Source: Centropus unirufus (taxonomy: Eukaryota > Chordata > Aves > Cuculiformes > Centropidae). From it: 64,000 bases of DNA. The position numbers and the translations under genes were made by a program. Below the pieces are notes generated by a model. The model was not told the DNA's origin and ran no database searches. It saw only the letters and a program-made list of their open reading frames with translations. This document shows positions 24,109 to 37,400 of the stretch, in pieces. The stretch spans positions 1,954,814-2,018,813 of the forward strand of contig VYZI01000123.1 in assembly GCA_013397695.1 (NCBI GenBank). The letters run 5' to 3'. Position 1 is the first letter of the stretch; each line of letters begins with the position of its first letter.

Positions 24109-27100
24109 AACTGTAAACTCTGTAAAGTATTGTTTGCAGTAGCTCTCCTAAGGAAATAAGATATTTTTGCTGATTAATTCCTGCTTATAATTAACACACA
24201 ACATGACATTAGTGAAGCAAAACTGTGTATGACGTAACAGGGGATGAAGCAGGTGTCTTTTTAAACTTAGCTTGTAAAACAACACAGCTACAATTCATTT
24301 ATGTTCTCCTTAACATATTTTATTGCATTTTGGGAGTAGATGGGATTATTCAAGGCTGCTGTAATGTTCCTCTAGATATCACATGGATGGATAAGATGAC
24401 AGCCACTAAGAGCTAACAAGAGGAGTCTGCAGATGGAAAATAGACAAAACTCTTTGCTATGTTTTTTCTTCAGCCTTCAAGCTAAGAATCATATTTTCTT
24501 ACAGACTGGCACAAGTAAATAATCTTGTCTCAAGGAAGCGAAGCACTCCATTTGTATGTATTTAATATCTATCCCTTTTATTTTAAATCATCCTGAGTTA
24601 CTCTCTGCTAGTTTCTTCTTTTCAGTCAGAATTTCTTATCTGTTTAATCTCTGACTGGCACATATGTAGGTCAAAGCAATTTTACTCCTTTGTTAAGCAA
24701 GCTAGCTTTAACCAAGGGAAGCCATTTCCCTGTTATATAGCCTTAAGCAAAAATAAGCTATTCAAACAAAAAAAAATCCTGAAGAAATACCTAAAAAGGA
24801 GATGAGGACACTGCTTATGCATGTAAGAAACAAAAAGCAACCAGAAAATCCAAGATATTCTAGATAATTATTTCATAGAATGCACTCGGGAAAGGATAGA
24901 AATAAAGTATTATGATTTGGAGCTCCATGTTGGGATTGCAATTTCTGACTAAAAAGATTTGTTTTCTCTTTGTTCCTACTGCCTCAGCAGAAAGAGAGTT
25001 CCATATGCGCTCCTTATTTAGCTACAGTACTTCACTAAGAAAGAGGGTGGTGCAATGACAGTAGGCTTGGAGGTGGATTTCCGGCTATCCACTGGTTCCA
25101 GACCCTTATGTCCACACTACATATTAACCAGAATATAAGTTTACTTCAGTTGCTGAAGTGGTTCACTCTGTAGAAGACATTACCTCCATGCTGCAAATGA
25201 GGTGCTCTAGAAGGTGGCTTGTGTATAACTTCAGCATTGATTCCTCCAGATGAGAAACTGGAGGGTGCTGATTTACCACAAAATACAAATTAATGCAATA
25301 TAAATTACCAGATAGCCATACCACTGGATTAAATTCCATAGCTAGACATTGCTGAACTCCCATAAAAGGACGTCAATGGCTTTTTAAAATTAGCTTAAAA
25401 CAAAGACGGTGAAAATGACAATTATATTTTTAAAAGTGTTTTCTGAGGTGTGTACTGTAATACCTAGACCTTTCAGCTCTCTTTGATTATAGCTTAAAAT
25501 GAAAATTTAGGCAGTAACTACCTCAAGTAGCCTTTTGTAATCCTATAATATAATTTTATAGTTCTAAAAGCTTTTTTCGGTAACAGAATTACTCTTTCAT
25601 CCAATTACTGAATCAGAATAACAGGTAGACACTTCCACAGAACATTTCTCATATCCTGTATAGATTCAATTTCTTAGAAAGCACCATTTTCTTTCAAATT
25701 AGAGGTGCTGGAGCGGTGATTATAGCTTCAGTTATAAGCAGTAGTCCTTGGAGTAAGATCTGTGACCTGCTGCTCTTCAACCATAGAGGACTTTGCTGAC
25801 AACTGAATTAAAAGTCAGGTGCTCTTCTGCACAAGCACTCACTTTCTTCCACTTCTCTTCATCTTGTCCCATGAATCTTCCCTTTTTTTTTTTTGAACAC
25901 TTTGCTGACTCTAAGAAGAGAAGTGGAGGCTGCAAACCCTGACAACAGATTGCAGCATGGTGTTTAGAGTTGACTCCTGAAAACAGGAGAGTCGGTCTTG
26001 AATGCTTTAGGGAAAAAAGATCAAATACGAACTTCCCAATTTCTGCATGGGCATTTTTCGAATTACCACATTGTATAATATGATTTTATCCCACAGGTCA
26101 TTGGTGGCTTTGTTATGAAGATAGAAAGGCTGAGGTTTGAACTGTATGATTTTTTAAGGTAATCCTCATTCTCTTAATCAGTAATTATATTCAAAATAAC
26201 TATAGATTCTGTATTTCCAGTTCTGGTAAATTGCAGTGGAGCAGCTGGGAAGAAGAGAAAACACAGAAAATATTCTGTCTCATAGGGTCCATTTTACGCA
26301 AGGCTTATAGAAATGTATGATTGTAGGTTTACATTATGTCAATACAAAACTTTAAACCCTTACAGATGCTTCAAGGTACATTTTTCTACAGAATTACAGA
26401 CATACCAAGATGCCAGACAGATCAAGTACAGCAAAAGCTCCTTTGATCTGTACTGAAAGAATGCTTACTGCTCTGTTCCACATACCATGTCGAGGTGCAA
26501 AATCAGAAAAGCCACAGTAAAGGCACTTAACTCTATCATGCAAAGTGAATTTTAAACAATAATGGCAAATCACGTATGAATGCTGCTATTCCAGACTGCT
26601 AATACATCATTCTAGAAAAATACCATTAACATAATTCCAATTTTGAATGTTACAATTTTAGCATGGAATCAAGGATGATCCAAAATTAATCTGCCTCTTT
26701 TCAAACAAATCAGTATGATGCCTTTTCCAGACTCTGTTCTATAATATTCACATTTTTAATCTCCATGTAAAAGAGCAGATGTGTACTGGGCTGGTGCTCA
26801 AATACCCTGGATAAATATGTTCTTGAAAGTGAATTTATTACTATTATGTTGCCTCTAAAGATCAAGACTTTGAATGAGCAACTTGACAGACGAAACAGAT
26901 GGACAGCTCCACAGAGTAAACATTTTCCAGCACAATGTCCCTTGTTTTTCAGTTCACTCGAGTTTCAAAGCAGAGTTCATTCAGCTAAGCAGTATCTATT
27001 AAATGCCATATAAATAAATGGCAATACAGAATTTTGGAGGCATGTATGAGCAGTCAAACTACCTTCAAATACCAGCAGGTCAGCCAAGAATTTATATTTA

Positions 27101-30100
27101 TTGTGTACAGCTTCATGTTTTGTTTTCTGAGTGAAAAATAGTCCAAATATTGCTCTGTTGATTAGGTTGTACATACAGATTGCATAATTAAAAACATTTG
27201 AAGGTCTGTATTATTTACAGGCATTGAAGTGCATAATTATTCAATTGTATTTATCTAGTTGCCTCTATATGCCTCTGTATGCAAAGATATAAAGGCAATG
27301 ATATTTGTTTCAATGTGCAGCTAAAAATACTAAAAGCACCTTTTCTCTCTCACATCAATAGCTATAAATTTTCTGAAAAGAATTTAAATGGAGCTATGAA
27401 AAGGGTCCAGATTCTTCCAGAAGGATAACCACTTCTTAAAAGTTGCATATATGTGACTAACATTTCACTCCACCTTCAGCTAGAACTACAAAAAAATTAT
27501 ACAGTAAAATAAAAGCTTTAGATCCCTGCAAGCTGATGCATACATTATACCCTGCCAAGTCGAAAATTATCATTTGTGTAAGGCCTTCTGAACCTATAAA
27601 CTTTTGCACAAGTACTAAAAAATACAGCAGCCTCTGCCCCAAAATCTATGGCATGCATGAAAAGTGCTGAGACAATGAAGTGTTAATAGCTTTAATTAGT
27701 TAGATGTACCTCAAGCAACTTCCTGAGGGAACAGTTTAAATTACCTTCTTGTGGCAATACGTACAGATCTTATTAAAATGATTGTGAATTGCCTAGAAAA
27801 TGAACATGCACAGATTCCTAACATATCAGTTGAGTAATAAAAATTATGAATATGTTACTAGTCTGTATATGTGACTGCCCTATCGAAAGCAAAGGAGAAA
27901 TTTATCTAGGCTGCCTAAGACAAATACAGTCAGTGACTTTGATCAAATATCATCGTCCAGCTAGGTTGCTACAGCAGAATATCCATAGGAGTCTGCAAAG
28001 CATTTTTTCTGCTTGAGAAAGCCTTATCATTTCCATACAGCTCCAAGGTAGACGCTCCCTCACAACCTAAATTTTACTCTCTCTGTCTCACCATAAAGAG
28101 ATACTACAAGGTGAGGGTACAGGTGGAAAATAAAACCAAAATATGCATTCCCCTATAGTGATTTCCATTTGTGGTTCTTTGGGTTGAAATGTTTTGTGCC
28201 TCTCTGGCAGAAAAGATCAAAGCCTTTAAACCACTCCTATCTTACCATTTGTCAGAGGAATGGTTTCTACATAGTCTAACATTCTTTGCTTCGACCACTG
28301 GGATTTATACAGCTGGGACAATTGGCACTGGAATGTTTCACTCCATACAGCAGCTCCAAACAACTCAATTTCAAACTACTGTTTGGCTCGGTTCTGCAAA
28401 ACAAGATGCAATCCTAGATGGGTCTCTCAATAACACAGAATATGCAATACACACCCACGAAACTTTTGGTGAGGGGAAAAAGATAAATAAGCACAAACAC
28501 CAACTGCAGCACATCAAATGCATTTGTTGAAGAAGAAATACAATTAAATAGTCCATGTTTTTAAAAATAAAAAGGATGGGGGGGAAATATTTGAGGGTGC
28601 GAATTTGCCAGGTACTTTTTTATGTCTTTATTTTTGCCTGCTCTCAGTTTGCTGTAGTAAGGACAATGCACAGCTATGGGAGAAACATACTGCTGGGTTC
28701 TCCTTCACCCCCCTTCCTTTTCATTTTGATGATAAAATTCAAAACCTAATAAAATCAGACAGATTATAGCAGCACTGATGAATGGCCATGTCTGGATTTC
28801 CTGTCTGGAGAAAGCAGTGTCTGAGAAAGAAGACAAGGCAGTTACTGCATAGAAAGAAAAGGAATATCCAGCAGATGGATTATGTCTGGCTGCTCCCATT
28901 ATTAATACTGATCTGTATCAGGCAGTGATGAATACATAGAAGCACTCAGAAATACTAATGGTTTCACCCTTTAAGTACTAATTTCTACCCTTCTATCCTA
29001 TTTAACATTAAAAATGCTCTCTGATCTTGTCATTGATGGAAATGGTTATAATGAAGAGGCAGGGCTCTTGGGAAGAAAGAATATACTAGATTTAATGAAA
29101 AATATTAAAATCTGCTTTAGAGGTAGAGAAGTCATAAACTACAATCACAGAATATCAGTAATATACTCTCTCCCCCTAAACAATATATATTCTAATTTAA
29201 ATGTAAATTTTAAATACTGAATCTAAGGATTTTTTCAGTTAGAAAGACTATGGACTAAATTCATTCTGAGGTATTAAAAAAGAAGGAAGACATCACCTGT
29301 TAGGTAACATATAGGCAGTAATAAAATCAATTAAACAGCATTCATGTTGCACTGAATTTTTATTGATACAATATCTCTAAAGCTCCATTTCCTGGGATCT
29401 TTAACTCTTTCAGAAGTATCCCTGAAGAAGTTAAAGCATACATATGCACGGCTGCCAAATAGGTCTAAAAAACCTCATCCCAAGTCCTGGAAGTACCTTA
29501 ATATCCATTAAACCAAAATGGAAATGAAAGCAGCTAACCAGTCCGGAGAGGACAGCTGAAAAAGACCAACCAGGCTGTAGCATCTACCAGTAGCATTTAC
29601 CTGGGATGAAGTAGGGGACATCATTTGGCTGGCGGGGCTCAGGTATGTATCTCAGACTTCCCAGTTCTTGATTATTCTGCCAGGAGATATTTAGGTATTA
29701 ATCTGACCCAGGGCAGCAGGATAAGCTCTGGCCCAGCTGAAAACATTTTTTTGAAAGCTCCAACTCCTTCATGATACTCAAGCAATTTTCTATTTCAACA
29801 TGAGAAAAAGCATGGTGATATTTTTTCTTGAGGTACACCAGGATCTATATAATATGCATTTAAGTACAAAAGCAGACGTTCAGGATCTGGTTGCTGAAAA
29901 AGAGTTGCTAAGACAGAATGAGAACTTGACTTGATGGCTAAGGAGATTGGGAGAAATGTAAACAACTTCAAAAGTAATGCAGGTATCTATCAGGGAAGGT
30001 GGAAATTAAGTAACTTAACTGAGAACAGCAAGATTTCAAACAGTGGCTCAGCCTGAAAACCAAGTCCCAGGTTCCCAGCCACCAGGTGGCTGAAATCTGG

Positions 30101-33100
30101 GGATCTGCGTCGTCACAGATCACACCAACAATTTTCATTAACCAAGAAACTTCTCAAGGGCTTGACCTTCCTTATGAAATGACCCACAAACATATAAAGG
30201 AGGAAGGAATAAAAAGAATAAAAAAGAGGGCTCTGTCATTTGTCCTCCTTCCTCTTTTTCCAAGAAATACAGGTAGGATTTGGTCTGGATCGTGGAACAT
30301 AGGTAGGCAGAGACTCCCATAGTTGCCCTGGTTCCTGCCACCAATACAGAGATCCTGTCCCTCACGTAAGAGCATTTATAAACTTATGGGTAAAAAGAGC
30401 ATATAAAAGTGTGGAGGTAGGTCATAACTTTATAAACCCTGCCAGCTGAAGCATTTCTTTTCTAGCCAGCAGATAGTTCTGTTGCACTTTGATTCTTTTT
30501 GTTTAGAAGAATAGGTACACTCTTATAAATCTGTATCTCAGATACAGGATAGTCTTCTAGACTGTATTATTCCCAAATAATCTTATGGATTATTTTATTT
30601 AGAGCTACCTTTTCCTCGTATATTGTTCTGAACACAGTGTCCTAATTTAGTAGCCCAAGAGCCCCATAAGAAGCCTGCTCTGGTCACAAAATACAACTTT
30701 TCAACACAAATTTTCCATGAAGCAAGACTTCATTCTCTTGAAATATGAATAACATTAACGTTTTCTTTATTTTGTCTGTCATTTGTTACTTTTAAGCTCA
30801 AATTTCAATCACAGTGGAGAAGCTGTGGTTCCATGCCTAAAACCAAAGACACAAAATGAATAATTTTGGTCACTTTCATAAATCTGCCAGTGACTTTGTG
30901 TGTAACCTCAGGAAAATTAGTGTGTGTTTTCTTATTCTTGCATTTTTCTGTAAGTAGAGGGAGTAATACACACTTTTTATGTTTAGTTGCATGTTTATTT
31001 CATAAGAGCTTTTGTAAAATGCATTAACATTTCTTGGGGGAAAAAATGACATCTGTAAATATCATCTTCATATACAGAAATATTCAACTGGATCAGTCTT
31101 CCCTTCTTTTTCTTTTACCCCTAAAAATATGAGTTTTATGCTTGTTTCATTAACAAAACTTCATTTTAACAATGTGGTCTCTATTATGACACACAGAAAC
31201 TCCCTAAGAAATTGACAAATATTTTAAGAAACTTTGTCTCCTTTTCAACAACCCATATAAAGGCTTTTTTAATTTTTCAATTTTTAGGGAAAAAAAAGAA
31301 TAATGTAGAAAATTTCTTGAGGCTTTCAGGATGCACAGAGCAATTTGTAATTTCCTGAGAAAGGAATGAAATATTACAAGTCTTCTCATGTGAAGTGTCT
31401 TCAGTCGCACAAGATGTTCTATATAATCACTGGAGAAAACCTTCATACTCTTATTAGTACTGACTAATACATAACTAATCAGTTTCAGAGGAAACTATTA
31501 CTCAATATAAGATACTGGAAAAATAAGATTATTAGAGTCAGAGCCTTTTATGCAACTTTTCCAGTATAATTTATCTGATTTTTTTTATATCTATACATAA
31601 ACAAAATCAAAACAATGCACATTTTTAATTTGGTGATGAGGGGTGGGGAGACATAAAGACATGCGTTTACAACCCTGTTTTACTGCCTTCTGGGTACTAT
31701 CACAATATCATTGCATATACAGGTTTTATCTTCAGCATTTCGTCCTGATTTTAAAAGCATTATACTTTATGTATCGATAGATTTAGAACTTTTACACTGA
31801 AGATTCCTTTATACATTTGAGCACTAAGTTATTGACACAAGTTGAATAATTTGGAAAGGGATGCTACCTTTTTCAAAGCATAGCAAAAGCCATTTTAACA
31901 CAAGTATTTTAAAAAGAGCTCTGCCAATGTGGATGAAATTTCTTTTAATAGCATTGAAAAGCCCATGATTTATGATCTCTGTCAAAAGGCAGGCATTATG
32001 CATTTTTACAGTTCCTATTCAGATCAGCACATTTGTAATTTCATAATGTAGTATGGCAATTAACTGCTTGGATTTCTCCGTTTTGCGTTTCTATTTGCAG
32101 TCCAACTCATTCCTTTAGGAACATAAAATTCCATATGTCTCTCTTCATTAAGTCAACAATAAAGCAAGATATGTTTGTCTAAAGCCTTTATGGTTGTCTT
32201 CTATTTCCAGATGTTATTGTACTATTGGGTATTATATAATTTCTGAAGAATTAGATCTCTAAACAGTTATTTCAGGTGTGTATGCCATTAAACATATAAC
32301 TATACCAAATATTCAAAAAGGTCAAGGCAAAAGCCAAATGGACTTCTTCAGGGCTTAGGAGTTTCAGTTACAAGTCAACATCAAATACTTAAAGGTATTT
32401 CTTATATGCAGCCTATCCTCATATATCAATAACACCCTTCTTGTGATAGCTGAAAACTATTATTGAATTTCCAATTTTTCTCAAGGCAATATCAAGCCTC
32501 CTGACAGCTTTACACAGAATTGTGATTAGTGGAACCCACTAATTCAAGCATTTCAAAGATGTCCGATATTTAAATATCTGTAGAGCTAGCACAGCTGGAA
32601 GAGCCACCCATGCACACTTAGCCAGGAAGAACAATGAGGTGGTTAATCGGGGAAGGGAATCTTATTAAGGCATTTTGTAGCTCCTATGAACAGTTCAAGA
32701 TATATTTACCTGCTTATCAGTTTCATACTTGCCCACAAATAGACTCACAGATAGTTTCTATAATATTTAGCTGCTTATTGTGCTAACATTGGGTTCCATT
32801 TATTATACCAAAGGAAGATTTGAAGAGTGCATTCTTTGTTAATTCCTTCTACACTAGCCAGTTTCAGCTGTTTCATTAATGTTTCAGCTACTCCAATCGG
32901 ATATGATACCTACTTTTTTTCAAAGATCCCAATGCTTGTTTCACTGCTATTACATCACTCACCACATCAGTGTTTGCTACAGGTGAGGCACGTGGCAAGC
33001 AGCCATTCTCACGCTACCTGAGAAAGTTAAAATGAAAAAGTCTATGCAAGCAAGGAAGTAAAGAAAACATTTTTGAACTGCAGTTCCTGGAAGGTCCTTA

Positions 33101-34481
33101 AAATTCTGCAAGCTGTACTTTTGACTTTCAGCTCTCTCCCCCAAGCAGGAATGCTTTGTCCACGTCTCGAATGCGTCTGCAATACTTTTCTTCAGAAGAC
33201 AACCACCCGTGCAGTGTGTCAAGCACTCTGGTTTAGCTTTGAAAAGGTTAAAGACGGACGGGAATCCAACTGGAATGACAGCTGAAATCAGACTTGGTTG
33301 AAGTTGCTCGAAAAATGCCATGAAAGACCACCCTCACAAGATGGTAATCACAACACATCAGCTAAACACAATAGTTATGCACAGTGATAGTGCTGCTCCC
33401 ATCTTAACAATGGCGAATCCAATCACTTCGATGGAGCTCTCATTAGGACCTAGGGTAACAGAAATGCCTGCTTGCAATACACATTCACTGAGTTCAGAAA
33501 GTAGCTTAAGCCAATTTATCAGTCCAAATAATTTGAATCCTCACTGTAGTCAGCACTCTACTTGCTCTTTTTCTACATAATCTTTTTCATTGCCTCAGCC
33601 TTTAAAGCATCCTTGTTTCCCTTTTCCTTCTTTTCCAGTAAAGAATTTTCTCTCCTTGTTGCTACACCAATCACTCTATTTGCAAAAGATCCTTCAAAAC
33701 TTAAACTCCCTCCAAAACTCAAAAGTTAGTGAAACTTTGGAACATACATTTAATTCAAAATGCTGATCATAACTGTGCCAAGAGCACCAGTGGTACCGGA
33801 AAAGTAGAAAAAAGGCAAATGGAATAGAGGGGGAGGTACCCCACAGCACCATTTGTGGCTCCAATTCGGCCCTTTCTCAGCTGTGCTGTAATCCACAGTA
33901 GCCATCAACATTTGGTTACGTGGCATTTCCAGACCTTACCCACTAAAGGAAGAGGTGCATTTATTAGCTCAGTTTTCTGGTTTGTTGCTTTTGGTTCTAA
34001 ATGCCACCTTACATTTCACAGAAGAGACCTATAATAAATAAAGGCAGAGAACCTACACTAGCATAGCTTCCAAGACGTCTTCCTAAGTGATCCTAAGGCA
34101 GGAAATGGTAACCCAAGGCTTTGTGAGGATAGTCAAATAGGCAAGCTGAGATTTCCAACAGAAATGGTGAAGAGGATTCAGATTTCTACTTTATCAGAAG
34201 TCCCTGTCACCTCAGTAAAATGACAAATGCTGTCTCCACAGAGATCCAGCATGCACAGAATAGCAAAAAGAAGCAAAAAGGAAAAAACAACCTCATCAGG
34301 TCAGTTCAATCAGCAGTGAGAATGCTCAGTAAAAGTTTCCCTGCCTTTCACAAACAACAAGGTGAGAGCTAAAATTCAGGAGTATAATACTCTCCCCCCC
34401 CCTCCTTCCATATCTAGTCACACGGCTCTTCAGCTTTCTGTGGTTCCCTGCAATGTCATGGAGGCCTGACTATGGGACACT

Positions 34482-34499
34482 CTTGTCTCTAGAGACAAG
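34482..34499. repeat. Perfect 18-bp palindrome
   Basis: The sequence cttgtctctagagacaag equals its own reverse complement. There is no spacer, so it could extrude only a tight hairpin. It is flanked by gggaca words on both sides. Confidence 0.9.
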
Positions 34500-37400
34500 G
34501 GACAATAAAGAGCAGATGAATCCAAAATATACTGCACCCATGGCTGGTGGCCAAGATACACATGGAAAACTCCTTTTCCAGGAGAACAGAGAAAAGGCAA
34601 CAATTGAGAAGGAGTCCCACCTGTAAAACCTATTTATTACTTATCAGGTTATTTTCTCATTGGACAGGCCACTACTAAGGGAAAGAGACTTTGCCACTGG
34701 AGCACAAGAAAGAAGGAGCACATTGGGGAAAATGAACAACAGACTTCCAAATAAGTGCTATTAATGCAAAAAAAGGTAATGAGGTCATCATATAATGTAA
34801 GCATTGCTGCAAAGGAATCCTGTTAACAGATTATTTTTTCTTTCCCAATTTAGGACTGCTAGTTTTCTATTAATCAACACAGTGGAAGCAGGGAAAATGA
34901 GCTATATAAAACGTTAAGTATTATATACCAAACAATGTTTCCACTCCTCCTTCCTCCTTTGTCTTGCACAGCTCTGAGGAAATATAGTACACACACATAA
35001 ACATCTGTACCTGCAAGCGGTTACATTTCATTTGTGTTGCCTCTATTCATGGAGTCTTTACTTACAAGATAGAATTGGACAGGTTTATTCAGTTAGAATT
35101 TTATAGGCAATATAAATTTTTAAGTGTTGCTTGTACTATAAGCCCTGTCTTGAAAATGCAAACTGCATTAACAGGATTTTGTAGGTAGGAGCATCTAAAT
35201 CAATAAGGTGAACCCAAAACACCCCAGGTTTTGTACATTCGTTTTTTGATAAGTAACTGGAGAGCACAGCAAAGCTTTTTTGCATGCCAGCCTTTTATCT
35301 TCAAACAGATCCACAAATGGATTATTTATAGATGTGACAGCAGCCCTCTGAGTAAAGCATAAAGGGCAGAGATTACAAAAGATTGATTTCCAGAGCTCGT
35401 TACTGCCATAAACCTATAACCCAAGCAGATGCACAGGGGAGAATTCTCTTTCTTAGGTCAGCAGTTTATTTCTGGCACGAGCTTACAAATCTCTGGAGAG
35501 GACTAAAAGGACATCCGTACACTACAGTTTGAAAAGGCCAGTAAAGAAGTCTTGCCGTAGCCTCCTCCAGTGTTTCCCTCAATTTCATGAATTATTATGG
35601 TCAACCCAGAGAGGAGATCCATTTCTACCTGTAGTATAAGCCACTTGCATACTTGTATGTGGAAACACCATCACAGTCAGTGATGTTTAGAATTGGTGTC
35701 TTCTCTATTGAATTCGCAAACTTTACAAAAATCAGCAAAATGAACTTACAGATGGATTTCAGGTTGCTCGATTCAATCTGGCGAGCAAAACATAGACAGT
35801 TTTTGCTATTTCATTTCCATGAACAGTGAAAATATGTAACATAGAAGACCTCTAACTCTAAAATAACGTAGGTTTGGACATAATATCAGTTGTTCATATC
35901 CCATAAATGCTTTTATGAAAATAAGACAGTGTTGTATACAGGCTAGGATCAACTAAATGACAATCATCAGTGCTGGGTCCTGCTTTAACTATACCTGTAA
36001 TGGAACACCCTCATAATTCTATCAGTTCAAGTGCTTATTTTCATTTGTTTAAGAATTTCTCATCTTTTCTATTTTAAAAAGAGCTATAAATATACTTATT
36101 ATAAGACAAGTATCCATTCTACCAGTTTTAATTGATTCAACTTTTCAAACAGGTTTGGTTCTTTCCTTGGCTTATTGGTTCCTTAGAAGACAAGAAAGCA
36201 TAAACCAAGCCAAACTATGCTCCTGGATGTTCATAAGAGATACACAATCAAAACTAATATCATTAAGTGCTTACATATTTCTGTCAGCTGACAAGAAGAT
36301 ATTTCAAATTCCTTTTTGAAACTGAATCCTTAGCAGGCTGCTTTGTTCTTGCATTTGTTACAGTTTTCTCCAGTCTACTCAGTTCAGGCATAGATCCCAG
36401 GAAGCTTATGGTATGGTTTTCATTCATTGCGTCCTAAAGATAGCAAGAAATCAATACACAGTTTTCCCCTTCAGAGCTAAAGAAGCACTGCCTAATTTGT
36501 TCAAGCAGTCTTCTGTCAGTCTGCTGCAGAACCATCACTCTGCAAAGCCACAAACAGCTCGAACACAACCTTCTCAGCAACACAAGCAATTATATTGGAA
36601 GTTAGAAGTTATTCTTCCATCTCCACTTTAAATAAAAATCACTTCTTCTAATTTAGCTGCTAGGTTCTTGACACACACACACAGATGGAGAAAAAAAGCC
36701 CATAATGGCATCTGCTTTTGTGGCCAAAACACTGCAGCTCACATTCCTATGGAGAGCATCAATCCAGGATCAGCAGGGCTCTGCTACTTCACACAGAGGC
36801 CTATTCTTAGTTATGAGTGTTTTCAGAACAAAAAACAGAGTGCTTTGCTAAAAATAATGATGCAGGCCCTGCTGCAACTTGGCCCATATTTGTTATGCTA
36901 AGACAACTCATATTTCTTTTTTTTTTTCACATAATAAAGTCTGTAAACTTTGAGGGGAAATTGGGAGAGAGGAAAGAGGAATGGACTGTGATATCATTCC
37001 TATGTGCCCATATACAACAGCTGTGATTTTAACTCTCATCTTAACCTAGTACGTAAGCATTCAGCAGTTGTGAACATTAAGCCATCCACAATCACTTTCT
37101 TAGCCTAAAAATTTGTGACAGCTGCTACAGTTTAGCAAGATGCGTTCATGAGATGCACTTAATATACTGTCAAGGTGGTTTTCAATCAAAGATATTTGTA
37201 TTTTATGTGAACAAATTGACTCAGTATGGAGGAAAGCATTACCATCTTGATTTCCATGGCATTATAGCTTAGTAAATATTAATTTAGGGAAATTAACTAC
37301 TGGCCATCCCTAAAATTTATCAACCAGTTAACACATAGTAACATACTAACGTGCTTGTGGCCTAGATATTTACAGGCTGGCTAATATTCCCCTCTCTCCC

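Noticed and set aside
24870..24900. catagaat word resembling the CR1 tail repeat
   Set aside because: A single 8-mer with no adjoining CR1 3' UTR sequence. The same applies to acagaatcaca near 10334 and atcacagaat near 29145.
28171..28530. 119-codon + open frame
   Set aside because: Chance length, no recognised domain, no promoter or splice context.
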